Positions 15,822 to 24,393 of a DNA stretch of 64,000 bases are shown one piece after another. This DNA is from Lachnospiraceae bacterium UBA935. Its GTDB lineage: Bacteria; Bacillota; Clostridia; Lachnospirales; Lachnospiraceae. Location: the NCBI GenBank assembly GCA_002293525.1, contig DBDJ01000072.1, positions 105,143-169,142 on the forward strand, read 5' to 3'. The notes beneath the pieces were generated by a model. That model ran no database searches. It was not told where the DNA came from and worked only from the letters and a program-made list of their open reading frames with translations. The first letter of the stretch is position 1, and the number at the start of each line of letters is the position of its first letter. The position numbers and the translations under genes were made by a program.

Positions 15822-17441
15822 TTACATCATTCCCATCCCGCCGCCAGCCGGCATCGGAGGAACATCTTCTTTGATATTGGCCACGACCGCTTCCGTCGTA
15901 AGCAGGGTCGAAGCAACGCTGGTGGCGTTCTGCAGGGCACTTCTGGTCACTTTAACGGGATCCAGGATGCCGGCAGCGATCATATCCACATATTCTTCTT
16001 TCAGTACGTCGAAGCCGACGCCGACCTCGGATTCCATGACCTTGTTGATGATCACTTCGCCGCCAAGTCCGGCATTGATTGCGATATAGTATAACGGGGC
16101 TTCCAGAGCCTTAAGAATAATCTGAGCACCGGTCTTTTCGTCGCCTTCAAGGCTTTCGCTCAGTTTCAGGACGTCCTTGGAAGCATGGATGTAAGCGGAA
16201 CCGCCGCCGGCGATGATGCCTTCTTCCACTGCGGCTCTGGTCGCTGCGAGGGCATCTTCCATCCTGAGCTTGGCTTCCTTCATCTCGGTTTCGGTAGCGG
16301 CACCGACACGGATCACGGCTACGCCGCCGGATAATTTGGCCAGCCGTTCCTGTAATTTTTCTTTGTCGAATTCTGACGTAGTTTCTTCGATCTGAGCCTT
16401 GATCTGCGTGATCCGGGCGGCAATCGCTTCTTTATCGCCTTCGCCGTCAACGATAACGGTATTTTCTTTTTGGATTTTAACGGATTTGGCACGGCCCAGC
16501 TGATCCAATGTCGTTTCCTTGAGGTCAAGGCCCAGCTCATCGCTGATGACCTGGCCACCGGTCAGGATGGCGATGTCTTCCAGCATGGCTTTTCTTCTGT
16601 CACCATAGCCAGGTGCTTTCACGGCAACGACGTTGAAGGTGCCGCGTAGTTTATTGACAATCAGGGTGGTAAGGGCTTCGCCTTCGACGTCTTCAGCCAC
16701 GATCAGGAGCTTTGCGCCCGACTGTACCACCTGTTCCAACAGCGGCAGGATCTCCTGGATATTGGAAATCTTCTTATCGGTTAAAAGGATGTAAGGGTTT
16801 TCCAGGTTGGCTTCCATTTTATCCATGTCGGTTGCCATGTAAGCGGAAATATATCCTCGGTCAAACTGCATGCCTTCTACCAGATCTAACTCGGTAAGCA
16901 TGGTCTTGCTTTCTTCGATGGTGATGACGCCGTCGTTGGACACTTTTTCCATAGCATCGGCAACCATCTGGCCCACTTCATCTTCACCGGCAGAAATAGC
17001 AGCGACACGGGCAATCTGCTCTTTGCCGTTGATCTTGGCGCCCATCTTGGCGATTGCCTCTACCGCACATTCGGTAGCCCTGCGCATTCCTTTTCTTAAG
17101 ATGACGGGATTCGCGCCGGCGGCCAGGTTCTTCATCCCGGAATTGATCATTGCCTGTGCCAGGACGGTTGCTGTTGTGGTGCCGTCACCGGCTACGTCAT
17201 TGGTCTTGGTGGCCACCTCTTTTACTAACTGGGCTCCCATATTTTCAAAGGCATCCGCCAGTTCGATTTCCTTGGCAATTGTCACGCCGTCATTGGTGAT
17301 AAGCGGTGAACCGAAAGATTTGTCCAGCACGACATTCCTTCCTTTTGGTCCCAGAGTGATGCTGATCGTATCCGCCAGCTGATTTACGCCTGATTCTAAT
17401 GCTGCACGGGCCTCTGCGCCATGCTTTAATTCTTTAGCCAT
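15822..17441 (-). CDS. groEL: chaperonin GroEL (60 kDa)
   Basis: A 539-residue group I chaperonin that folds proteins in a double-ring ATP-driven cage with GroES. Family features include the N-terminal start MAKELKHGAEAR, GPKGRNVVLDKS, GDGTTTATVLAQ near residue 86, and the C-terminal GGMGMM tail. Length is standard. It lies downstream of groES, with a 92-base gap holding a GGAGG site. The operon promoter and CIRCE operator are upstream of groES. Confidence 0.98.
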   Translation of the reverse strand: MAKELKHGAEARAALESGVNQLADTISITLGPKGRNVVLDKSFGSPLITNDGVTIAKEIELADAFENMGAQLVKEVATKTNDVAGDGTTTATVLAQAMINSGMKNLAAGANPVILRKGMRRATECAVEAIAKMGAKINGKEQIARVAAISAGEDEVGQMVADAMEKVSNDGVITIEESKTMLTELDLVEGMQFDRGYISAYMATDMDKMEANLENPYILLTDKKISNIQEILPLLEQVVQSGAKLLIVAEDVEGEALTTLIVNKLRGTFNVVAVKAPGYGDRRKAMLEDIAILTGGQVISDELGLDLKETTLDQLGRAKSVKIQKENTVIVDGEGDKEAIAARITQIKAQIEETTSEFDKEKLQERLAKLSGGVAVIRVGAATETEMKEAKLRMEDALAATRAAVEEGIIAGGGSAYIHASKDVLKLSESLEGDEKTGAQIILKALEAPLYYIAINAGLGGEVIINKVMESEVGVGFDVLKEEYVDMIAAGILDPVKVTRSALQNATSVASTLLTTEAVVANIKEDVPPMPAGGGMGMM

Positions 17442-17533
17442 ATCATATTACCTCCTTATTCATTTCAACTGAATTCTTTTCGGAAAATTCCTTTTCGACT
17501 TATGTTCAAACATTCCTTTTCATTTCTTTTTTC

Positions 17534-17818
17534 TTACTGGATAACTGCTAAAATATCATTTTGCTTAACGATAATATATTCTTCTTCATCGATCTTGACT
17601 TCTGTGCCGGCATATTTAGAGTAGATAACCTGATCTCCGGCTTTTACTTCCATCTTGATTTCCTTGCCGTCTACGACTCCTCCCGGGCCTACGGCGATTA
17701 CTTCGGCCTGCTGCGGTTTTTCTTTGCTCTGTCCCGGCAGAACGATTCCTGATTTGGTTGTCTCTTCCGCTATCAGGTGCTTCAGTACGACTCTGTCTCC
17801 CAAAGGTGCTAATTTCAT
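17534..17818 (-). CDS. groES: co-chaperonin GroES (10 kDa)
   Basis: A 94-residue lid protein of the GroEL chaperonin. It reads MKLAPLGDRVVLKHLIAEE, carries a mobile-loop region SGIVLPGQSKEKPQ, and has the YSKYAGTEVKIDEEEYIIVKQ end. It is first in the groESL operon; GGAGG precedes the ATG. Transcription is controlled by the CIRCE element just upstream, expected to bind HrcA. Confidence 0.98.
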   Translation of the reverse strand: MKLAPLGDRVVLKHLIAEETTKSGIVLPGQSKEKPQQAEVIAVGPGGVVDGKEIKMEVKAGDQVIYSKYAGTEVKIDEEEYIIVKQNDILAVIQ

Positions 17819-17874
17819 ATAAACTCCTCCTTGTTCATTGATTTATGTTTACCGCTTTGTCAGCTTCGTCCTTG

Positions 17875-17901
17875 TTAGCACTCGTTTGCATCGAGTGCTA
17901 A
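17875..17901 (-). promoter_or_regulatory. CIRCE operator (HrcA binding site)
   Basis: TTAGCACTC (17875-17883), nine bases, then GAGTGCTAA (17893-17901): a perfect CIRCE inverted repeat. It is about 57 bases before groES and downstream of its promoter. Confidence 0.98.
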
Positions 17902-17915
17902 TCTCAACACAATAT

Positions 17916-17944
17916 ATATTAGCTCTTTCTTCCAATAATTGCAA
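17916..17944 (-). promoter_or_regulatory. sigma-A promoter of groESL
   Basis: The minus strand has TTGCAA (17939-17944), 17 bases, then TAATAT (17916-17921), placing the transcription start close to the CIRCE element. Confidence 0.75.
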
Positions 17945-18007
17945 GATGCTTTTTTGTTTTTAATAAAAATTTTATAATCAAACAATATTCCGCATAACTT
18001 GCGTATA

Positions 18008-19177
18008 TCAGCCCAAGGCGTTCAACAATCTGTGGGCGGCCGTTTCCAGGGTTTTTCTGGGACAGGCGATATTGATCCGTTCAAAGCCTTCTCCGCATTT
18101 CCCAAACATGCCGCCGCTGTCCAGCCAAAGACCGGCTTTTCTGACAATCAGTTCTTCCCTTTCTTCCTCGCTCAAAGAAAGGCCCTGGCAGTCCAGCCAG
18201 ATCAGATAGGTTCCCTCCGGCTCTACCAGACTGATCTGCGGCAGTCTTTTTTGCAGGAAGGTCCTGATAAAGTCAAGGTTGTCTTTCAGGTAGCAGTTCA
18301 GCTGATCCAGCCATTCCCGGCCGCCTTCATAGGCGGCTTGGCAGGCCACCAGCCCGAAGAGATTCAGTTCGAAATAACCGGTACGGGCGATCGCCTGGTG
18401 GAATTTCTTGCGGTTTTTCTCATTAGCAATGAAAATATTGGCCACCTGCAGGCCGGCCAGGTTAAAGGCTTTGCTGGGGGACGTACAGGTAACGGTGATC
18501 TGTTCCAATTCGCTTCCTAGGCCGGCAAATACCTGATGGCGGTACCCGGGATAGATAAATTCGCTGTGGATCTCGTCACTGACGACAATGACACCGTATC
18601 GGTGGCAGATTTCGCCCATTTTCTGCAGTTCCCATTCCTTAAATACCCTTCCGACCGGATTATGGGGGTTACATAAGAGAAATACTTTGACTTTTTGGTC
18701 ACGGATCTTTTTTTCAAAATCGCCGAAATCAATTTCATAGCGGCCATGGCTGTAAACCAGGTTGTTAGTGACCAGCTTACGGGCGTTATGCAAGATCTCT
18801 TCGCGGAAAGGATAATAGACCGGTGGCTGGATCAGGATGCCGTCGCCCTTCTGGGAAAAAGCCCGGATTGCCGCAGAAATAGCAAAAACCACGCTGGGAG
18901 TCTTGACCATCCAGGCTTCCTGCAGCTGATATTCATAATACCGGCGATACCACTTTTCGACGGCGGCAAAATACTCACTCTTCACATCCGAATATCCGAA
19001 GATGCCCAGTTCGGCGCTTTCTTTGATTTTCTCCTGGACACAAGGAGGCACCCGGAAGTCCATGTCGGCTACCCAGAGCGGCAACACGCCTTCCGGCTTT
19101 CCTCTCTCCTTCGCAAAATCATATTTCAAGGAGTTGGTGTTTCTCCGGTCGATGATTTCATCAAAATCAAATTTCAT
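18008..19177 (-). CDS. patB: MalY/PatB-type PLP-dependent cystathionine beta-lyase
   Basis: A 389-residue fold-type I PLP enzyme of the MalY/PatB group, which cleaves cystathionine to homocysteine, pyruvate and ammonia and can act as a cysteine desulfhydrase. Markers are LPLWVADMDF near the N-terminus, LCNPHNPVGRVF, VVSDEIHSEF and the lysine region SPSKAFNLAGLQ. It is last in the cysK operon, 20 bases after the preceding gene, and has GGAGGA before the ATG. The context supports sulfur amino-acid interconversion. An aminotransferase role is the main alternative. Confidence 0.87.
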   Translation of the reverse strand: MKFDFDEIIDRRNTNSLKYDFAKERGKPEGVLPLWVADMDFRVPPCVQEKIKESAELGIFGYSDVKSEYFAAVEKWYRRYYEYQLQEAWMVKTPSVVFAISAAIRAFSQKGDGILIQPPVYYPFREEILHNARKLVTNNLVYSHGRYEIDFGDFEKKIRDQKVKVFLLCNPHNPVGRVFKEWELQKMGEICHRYGVIVVSDEIHSEFIYPGYRHQVFAGLGSELEQITVTCTSPSKAFNLAGLQVANIFIANEKNRKKFHQAIARTGYFELNLFGLVACQAAYEGGREWLDQLNCYLKDNLDFIRTFLQKRLPQISLVEPEGTYLIWLDCQGLSLSEEEREELIVRKAGLWLDSGGMFGKCGEGFERINIACPRKTLETAAHRLLNALG

Positions 19178-19197
19178 ATTGCTTCCTCCTGCTTAGT

Positions 19198-20343
19198 TCA
19201 GCCGAGGGCCTGATTCAGATCATCGATAATATCTTCGCAATGTTCGATGCCGACCGACATCCTGAGCAGCGTTTCATCGACGCCAAGGGCCCGCCTGGTC
19301 TCCTCCGGGACATCCGCATGGGTCTGTAACATCGGATAAGTAATCAGGCTTTCTGTCCCGCCTAAGCTTTCGGCAAAATAAATCAGCTTGACCCGTTCGA
19401 GGATTTGTCTGGCTGTACTTTCATTATCTACTCGAAATGATACCATACCTCCATAGCCTTTGCACTGTTTATTTATAATTTCTTGATTCGGATGATTTTC
19501 CAGGCCGATATAATACACTTCTTTCACTTTAGGATGCGACTTGAGATAAGCGGCGACCTTCATCGCATTTTCCTGATGCCTTTCCATCCTGAGTGCCAGC
19601 GTCTTGATGCCGCGCAGCAGCAGCCAGCTGTCCATCGGGGAAAGCCCGGCCCCGGTGGTCTTGAAAATAAAGCGCAGTTTTTCCAGGATATCGGCTTTGT
19701 CCGTAATCAGAAAACCGGCCAGCGTATCATTATGGCCGCCCAGATATTTCGTGCCGCTATGCAAGACAATATCCGCACCCAAAGAAAGCGGGGTCTGAAA
19801 ATAAGGACTTAAAAAGGTATTGTCTACGATCAGAAGGCAGCTGTTTTCTTTTGCCAGAGCGGAAACTGCCGCAATGTCGGTGATATTCATCATCGGGTTG
19901 GTCGGGGTTTCCAGGAAAATAGCCTTGGTGTCCGCTCTGAGTGCCGCACGGATATTGCTGATCTGCGAGGTGTCGGTAAAACTTACCGTTATCCCGTTCT
20001 TCATGCTGATATGCCGGAACAAACGGGTGGTTCCTCCATACAGGTCTGCGGTCGCGACCAGATGGTCACCGGGGACTAACAGTTCCATCAGGGCGCTGAC
20101 GGCCGCCATACCGGTGGCAAACGCCAGAGCGTCAAGGCCCTTCTCCAGATCGGCGACGACCCGTTCTGCTTCTTCCCTGGTGGGGTTCTGGAGGCGTGAA
20201 TAGTCGTAGCCGGTGCTCTGTCCGATGCCGGGATGGGCAAAGGCGGCTGTCTGATAAATTGGAAAACTGATGCTGCCGGTATTTTCTACCGGTTTCCTGG
20301 TTTGGCTGCCTCTGACACAGACGGTTTCAATTCTTCTATTCAT
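19198..20343 (-). CDS. cystathionine gamma-synthase/lyase family PLP enzyme
   Basis: A 381-residue Cys/Met-metabolism PLP enzyme. It shows YDYSRLQNPTREEAE, the ATGMAAVSA cofactor loop, LETPTNPMM, IVDNTFLSPYFQ and the PLP lysine motif LHSGTKYLGGHND. It could be cystathionine gamma-synthase (MetB), gamma-lyase (MccB) or an O-acetylhomoserine-dependent enzyme; sequence alone does not decide. It lies between cysK and the patB-like gene with 19-20 base gaps. Together the set could run transsulfuration between cysteine and homocysteine. Confidence 0.88.
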   Translation of the reverse strand: MNRRIETVCVRGSQTRKPVENTGSISFPIYQTAAFAHPGIGQSTGYDYSRLQNPTREEAERVVADLEKGLDALAFATGMAAVSALMELLVPGDHLVATADLYGGTTRLFRHISMKNGITVSFTDTSQISNIRAALRADTKAIFLETPTNPMMNITDIAAVSALAKENSCLLIVDNTFLSPYFQTPLSLGADIVLHSGTKYLGGHNDTLAGFLITDKADILEKLRFIFKTTGAGLSPMDSWLLLRGIKTLALRMERHQENAMKVAAYLKSHPKVKEVYYIGLENHPNQEIINKQCKGYGGMVSFRVDNESTARQILERVKLIYFAESLGGTESLITYPMLQTHADVPEETRRALGVDETLLRMSVGIEHCEDIIDDLNQALG

Positions 20344-20362
20344 CTATTCTCTTGTCCTCCTG

Positions 20363-21298
20363 TCAATTATCCGAAAAAAGCGGGGTGGAATAATAGCGGT
20401 TGCCGGTATCCGGCAGGATTACGACAAGGCGCTTTCCGGCATTTTCCGGACGTTTCCCGATCTGCATCGCCGCATGGAGGGCGGCTCCGGAGGAAATGCC
20501 CACCAAGATCCCTTCGGACTTAGCAAGAAGCTTTGCGGCGTGGAAGGCCTCTTCATTTTCCACCCGGAAAACCTCATCATAGATAGACGTATTTAATGTC
20601 TTCGGCACAAAACCGGCACCGATGCCTTGAATCTTGTGCGGGCCGCTGTTGCCTTCCGACAGAACCGGCGACCCGGCCGGCTCCACGGCAACAATGCGGA
20701 TCTTATTGTCCTGTTTCTTGAGATAGGCTCCGGCACCGCTGATCGTACCGCCGGTACCGACGCCGGCTACCAGAATATCCAGCCTCCCGCCGCTGTCCTC
20801 CCAAATCTCGGGGCCGGTAGTCTTTTCATGGGCCTGCGGGTTGACGGGATTCTCAAACTGACCCGGAATAAAGCTTCCGGGTATCGCCGCCGCCAGCTCT
20901 TCCGCCTTGGCGATAGCGCCCTTCATGCCCTTCGTCCCGTCGGTCAGGATCAGTTCCGCGCCGTAAGCCTTTAGGATGTTCCTTCTTTCCACGCTCATGG
21001 TTTCCGGCATCGTCAGGATGATGCGGTATTGCTTGGCGGCCGCCATGGCCGCCAGGCCGATTCCGGTATTGCCGGATGTCGGTTCGATGATGACCGATCC
21101 CTCTTTTAGAAGGCCTTTTTCTTCCGCGTCCTCGATCATCGCTTTGGCGATCCGGTCTTTCACGCTGCCGGAAGGGTTGTTATATTCCAGCTTGACCAGG
21201 AGTTCTGCCGGTATGTTCTGGTTGATTTCCAGATTGCTTATTTTTACCAGCGGAGTCCCACCCACTAATTGTAAGAGGTTATTGTAAATCTTTGCCAT
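20363..21298 (-). CDS. cysK: cysteine synthase (O-acetylserine sulfhydrylase)
   Basis: A PLP enzyme that makes cysteine from O-acetylserine and sulfide, 311 residues from ATG 21298. Markers are LVGGTPLVKI, the PLP lysine segment YNNPSGSVKDRIA, EPTSGNTGIGLAA, the GTGGTISG phosphate loop and ISSGAALHAA. The start at 21298 is preceded by AAGGAG at good spacing; the frame is open to 21352 but that extension has no ribosome-binding site. It is the first gene of the sulfur operon, under a strong promoter with an inverted repeat after the -10. Confidence 0.94.
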   Translation of the reverse strand: MAKIYNNLLQLVGGTPLVKISNLEINQNIPAELLVKLEYNNPSGSVKDRIAKAMIEDAEEKGLLKEGSVIIEPTSGNTGIGLAAMAAAKQYRIILTMPETMSVERRNILKAYGAELILTDGTKGMKGAIAKAEELAAAIPGSFIPGQFENPVNPQAHEKTTGPEIWEDSGGRLDILVAGVGTGGTISGAGAYLKKQDNKIRIVAVEPAGSPVLSEGNSGPHKIQGIGAGFVPKTLNTSIYDEVFRVENEEAFHAAKLLAKSEGILVGISSGAALHAAMQIGKRPENAGKRLVVILPDTGNRYYSTPLFSDN

Positions 21299-21348
21299 GG
21301 TTTTCTCCTTTTGGATTGCTTCTTCGCGGAGACAGCTAATCCTTGTAT

Positions 21349-21380
21349 CCATACTATTTTAGTATGAATTATATGTATGG
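21349..21380 (-). promoter_or_regulatory. palindromic operator candidate before cysK
   Basis: CATACTA-TTT-TAGTATG is at 21350-21366, and CCATAC (21349-21354) is also inverted at 21375-21380 (GTATGG). It lies just past the -10, where a repressor would block transcription. In Firmicutes cysK operons are often controlled by the Rrf2-type regulator CymR; assigning this site to it is inference. Confidence 0.55.
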
Positions 21381-21384
21381 TAGG

Positions 21385-21413
21385 ATTATAGTTTATAGAA
21401 AGGCAAAAGTCAA
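21385..21413 (-). promoter_or_regulatory. sigma-A promoter of the cysK operon
   Basis: TTGACT (21408-21413), 17 bases, TATAAT (21385-21390) on the minus strand, about 87 bases before the cysK start. Confidence 0.85.
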
Positions 21414-21421
21414 CTTAATTC

Positions 21422-21556
21422 TTAAACCAATCCAATGGCGAAGCGGTAGGCTCCTTCGTTCCCTCCGAACACGGTGTCCCGGACCAGGTTGAAGGACGGC
21501 GACAGGTCACCTTTTGAAAGCAATTTGACTTGTCGGTGTATATACGAATCTGTCAC
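21422..21556 (-). pseudogene. short orphan coding fragment, likely C-terminal remnant
   Basis: An open frame of about 44 codons (GTG 21556 to TAA 21422) reads like a protein C-terminus: SPSFNLVRDTVFGGNEGAYR then FAIGLV. It has GC-rich, codon-like composition but no ribosome-binding site and no Met start. It probably remains from a deleted gene upstream of cysK. The family is not recognised. Confidence 0.35.
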
Positions 21557-21609
21557 ATGTCTATATTAGCAATTCCGCAGGCATGATCTGCGAAATTATG
21601 AGGTGTGTT

Positions 21610-21885
21610 ATGAAGATGATCAGGATCATTTCTCTGTATATTTTGGCATTTATGCTGTTTATCAATGTCGATTTGGGCTTAAATTATTTAAATGCAACTT
21701 TCACGGAATTTAATGACGGTAGTGTCTGTATATCGTTTTTCAAACCGCTGTTCGGTGATTCACAGTGGTCTTTGCGGAAATTTTTCAGTGCATTTTCAAC
21801 ATCACTTTGGATAACACTTTTAATCATAATAGAAAACATTATCCTTACTTGCATTAAGATTTCAAAAGAAAAACCGCTACCATAG
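21610..21885 (+). CDS. small two-helix membrane protein, hypothetical
   Basis: A product of 91 residues with hydrophobic segments at about residues 3-25 and 61-80, joined by a loop containing FNDGSVCISFFKPLFGDSQW. The start ATG at 21610 has GAGG 6 bases before it; an earlier ATG at 21583 does not. Composition is AT-rich. No family is recognised. A hairpin follows its stop, and the oadG-like gene converges. Confidence 0.5.
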   Translation: MKMIRIISLYILAFMLFINVDLGLNYLNATFTEFNDGSVCISFFKPLFGDSQWSLRKFFSAFSTSLWITLLIIIENIILTCIKISKEKPLP

Positions 21886-21915
21886 GAAGCATAATGGTTT
21901 ATCTGCATAATAAAA

Positions 21916-21961
21916 GCGGAGGTCATCTCTCAAATATATTTTGAAAGCTTTATCCCTCCGC
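21916..21961. terminator. candidate bidirectional hairpin
   Basis: GCGGAGG (21916-21922) pairs with CCTCCGC (21955-21961), and an inner TCAAA/TTTGA can pair. It lies between convergent genes. The loop is long, so confidence is modest. Confidence 0.45.
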
Positions 21962-22001
21962 ATAGTTCTTATCATTAAGTCATTGGCTGCAACAACTACT
22001 A

Positions 22002-22145
22002 TTATTTTTCAGCTTCTTTATTCGGGAACAGTTTCATGAAAAGATAAATCAAGCTCACTATAATACTGATAATGACAAAAATCCCGACCATTCCGACGCC
22101 CAGATACATGAACGAATTTAAGAAACCTGGCCAATTAATTGACAT
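22002..22145 (-). CDS. OadG-like small gamma subunit of a Na+-pumping decarboxylase
   Basis: A 47-residue microprotein: a short N-terminal stretch (MSINWPGFLNSF), one membrane helix over about residues 14-38 (YLGVGMVGIFVIISIIVSLI), and a charged end KLFPNKEAEK. That is the usual form of the oxaloacetate decarboxylase gamma chain, which anchors the complex. AAGGAG stands at good spacing before the ATG at 22145. It is in line with oadB (22872-24101) and the coiled-coil gene between them, so a three-gene unit is likely. The catalytic alpha subunit is not in this window. Confidence 0.72.
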   Translation of the reverse strand: MSINWPGFLNSFMYLGVGMVGIFVIISIIVSLIYLFMKLFPNKEAEK

Positions 22146-22181
22146 ATTGTTTTCTCCTTTCCGTGTTTTTCATTATGAATT

Positions 22182-22847
22182 TTATAAATGCAGTGCTATC
22201 TTCTCTTCTGCCATCTTCTCTTCTGCCATCTTCTCTTCTGCCATCTTCTCTTCTGCTATCTTTTCTTGCGATATTTCTTCAGCTGATACTATCTCAGCCG
22301 TCATTTCTTCAGATTGATCAGCTTTTTCTTCTTCTGCAGCTTTCTTATCCTTTTGCTTCTCCAGGCGCTCATCCATGTTCTTCTTCATCCGCTCGGCATT
22401 GGTCATCTCGGTTTCTGTAACGGAATAGACCGAACTCTGCACGCTGCCGTCCTTATTGATGATCCACGTCTGCTGGTAATGAGTGACGGTTCCGCCCAGC
22501 GCTTTATTTCTGGCCGCCAGTTCCTGATAGCCTTGTTCTTCCAGTTCCGGGATCTTTTTGATAAAGTCCTCCAGCTCTTTTGCTTTCGCGCTGTCGGCAA
22601 CACACTGCTTCAGATATTCCCCGTCGATGGTCACGTTGCCTTTTTGCATCGCCTCATAATTCTTCTGCAGATAGCTGTAATAATCGGATACGTCCTGGTT
22701 CTGGATGTTTTTCGCTACCCCGCTATTAGAAACCGGCTCACTTGCTTTCTGCTTCTGCTGATTCCGGTTTCCCGGCTCAGTTTCTGCCTGCTGCTTCCGC
22801 TGAACCGCCTGGTTCCCCGTATAATTATTTATATTGCCGACTGCCAT
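22182..22847 (-). CDS. coiled-coil protein with C-terminal EEKMA repeats (DUF6033-like)
   Basis: A 221-residue cytosolic protein. The N-terminal 40 residues are Gln/Asn-rich. A conserved-looking core (SDYYSYLQKNYEAMQKGNV through LGGTVTHYQQTWIINKDGSV) is followed by a highly charged coiled-coil tail of EEKMA units made by 15-bp DNA repeats (22201-22260). The core resembles an uncharacterised family seen in Lachnospiraceae (DUF6033 is my best memory, not verified). It is placed between oadB and the oadG-like gene on the same strand, but its core shows no link to decarboxylases. The repeat number may vary between strains. Confidence 0.65.
   Translation of the reverse strand: MAVGNINNYTGNQAVQRKQQAETEPGNRNQQKQKASEPVSNSGVAKNIQNQDVSDYYSYLQKNYEAMQKGNVTIDGEYLKQCVADSAKAKELEDFIKKIPELEEQGYQELAARNKALGGTVTHYQQTWIINKDGSVQSSVYSVTETEMTNAERMKKNMDERLEKQKDKKAAEEEKADQSEEMTAEIVSAEEISQEKIAEEKMAEEKMAEEKMAEEKIALHL
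22201..22260 (-). repeat. four 15-bp tandem units inside a coding sequence
   Basis: TTCTCTTCTGCCATC is repeated four times (the last unit with CTATC), in frame, encoding EEKMA/EEKIA. A fifth, degenerate unit follows. Confidence 0.9.
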
Positions 22848-22871
22848 CTTTGCTTCAGTTCTCCCTTCTGC

Positions 22872-24101
22872 CTAAAAGAATGATAAGATAATACCGCCCG
22901 CGATAACCGACGCAATCTGGCCTGACACATTCGCGCCCGCCGCATGCATAATCAGGATATTGGTGCTGTCTTCTTTCATCCCCATCTTATGGACGACCCG
23001 GGCCGACATCGGGAATGCCGAAATACCCGCCGCGCCGATCATCGGATTGACCGGGTTTTTCTTGAATATTCGATTAAACAGTTTACCAAGCAGCACGCCG
23101 CCTGCTGTATCGAAAATAAAGGCAAACAGGCCCAGAGCCATGATGGCGAGGGTTTCCCACCGCAGGAAGGATTCCGCCTGCATCCTTACCGCTATGGTGA
23201 AGCCAAGAAGCAGGGTGATAATATTGGCAAAAGCATGCTGGGCCGTATCGGAAAGAGAATTCAGGACCCCGCATTCCCGGATCAGGTTGCCGAACATCAG
23301 AAAGCCTACCAGGGCCACTGACTTAGGGGCAAAGATACCGGCTATGATCGTCACGAAGATCGGAAATAAGATGCGCATTGTCCGGGAAACGTTCTTGGCC
23401 GTATTCGGCATATGAATGCGCCGTTCCTCAGCAGTCGTAAGCAGACGGATCACCGGAGGCTGGATAATTGGTACCAAAGCCATGTACGAATAAGCCGCCA
23501 CCATAATCGCCGCAGAATAATTGGAGTTCAGAAACTGTGACACGTAAATCGCCGTTGGACCGTCAGCCGCACCGATGATCGAGATGGAAGCGGCATCCTT
23601 CAGATCAAAACCGACTAAGACAGAAAGACTTAAGGTAATAAATATGCCCAGCTGGGCGGCGGCACCGAAAAAGAACAGTTTCGGATTAGACAGCAGCGGG
23701 CCGAAGTCAATCATGGCTCCGATACCGATAAATAACAGCAGCGGAAACAGCTCATTGGCGATCCCGGCGTTAAACAGCACGTCCAGCGGCCCTTCCTCAG
23801 CACTCGTCAGGATGCTGATCAGCTGTTCGCCCTGAATATTCCCGCCGGTGTCGTAAATCCCGACGCGTAGCTGATCCCCCACTATGACTTCCCTTACTGC
23901 CTGCGACACCGCTCCCGAAAATGGCAGGTTCACCAGTATCGCCCCGAAGCCCATCGGCAGCAGCAAAGCCGGCTCCATATCCTTCTTGATTGCCAGATAA
24001 ATTAAGATACCGCCGATGATCCACATCCCGATCCATCTGACCCAGTCCATGGCCGTCGGCTCAATAAAACTTCTCAATAATCCTTCCACTACACTCTGCA
24101 C
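22872..24101 (-). CDS. oadB: sodium ion-translocating decarboxylase beta subunit
   Basis: A 409-residue membrane protein of the OadB/MmdB/GcdB family that couples biotin-dependent decarboxylation to Na+ export. It has the diagnostic loop IIGAADGPTAIY at about residues 175-186 (the Asp is a Na+-site residue in characterised family members) and about ten helices. Near the C-terminus it has GAAGISAFPMSARVVHKMG and the HAAGANVSGQIASVIAGG segment. The start is GTG 24101 with GAGGG 8 bases upstream; an ATG at 24106 is out of frame. The substrate (oxaloacetate, methylmalonyl-CoA or glutaconyl-CoA) is not decided because no alpha subunit is present; the divergent pckA favours oxaloacetate. Confidence 0.93.
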   Translation of the reverse strand: MQSVVEGLLRSFIEPTAMDWVRWIGMWIIGGILIYLAIKKDMEPALLLPMGFGAILVNLPFSGAVSQAVREVIVGDQLRVGIYDTGGNIQGEQLISILTSAEEGPLDVLFNAGIANELFPLLLFIGIGAMIDFGPLLSNPKLFFFGAAAQLGIFITLSLSVLVGFDLKDAASISIIGAADGPTAIYVSQFLNSNYSAAIMVAAYSYMALVPIIQPPVIRLLTTAEERRIHMPNTAKNVSRTMRILFPIFVTIIAGIFAPKSVALVGFLMFGNLIRECGVLNSLSDTAQHAFANIITLLLGFTIAVRMQAESFLRWETLAIMALGLFAFIFDTAGGVLLGKLFNRIFKKNPVNPMIGAAGISAFPMSARVVHKMGMKEDSTNILIMHAAGANVSGQIASVIAGGIILSFF

Positions 24102-24314
24102 GTCATTGTCCCTCTCTCATCTTTAATATGGTAAGTTTGCTAATTCACGCTAACTTGTATTTTACCATCCTTACACGGAAAAGCAATATTTTTTTCAAAA
24201 TGTTATGACATAATGTTACGGTAAATAGAACCGACAGTCATTCCGGGGGGAACACACCGCACTTCCTCGCGAATCATCAAGAACAATTCTTTTCTTCATT
24301 TCTTCCCTGATCTA

Positions 24315-24343
24315 TTGACCCCTGTCCTAAAATAGTATATCAT
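24315..24343 (+). promoter_or_regulatory. candidate sigma-A promoter of pckA
   Basis: TTGACC (24315-24320), 17 bases, TATCAT (24338-24343), about 50 bases before the pckA ATG, which has AGAAGGAG upstream. Confidence 0.65.
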
Positions 24344-24393
24344 TAAAAATTGAGGTAATATTTTCAAATTTTATGTAAGAAGGAGATGAATAC

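Noticed and set aside
21299..21421. Riboswitch or T-box before cysK
   Set aside because: The leader is only about 75-80 bases and shows no S-box or T-box landmarks; a promoter with an operator palindrome explains it better.
22201..22260. Possible CRISPR or regulatory repeat
   Set aside because: The units are 15 bp, in frame, and encode a coiled-coil tail.
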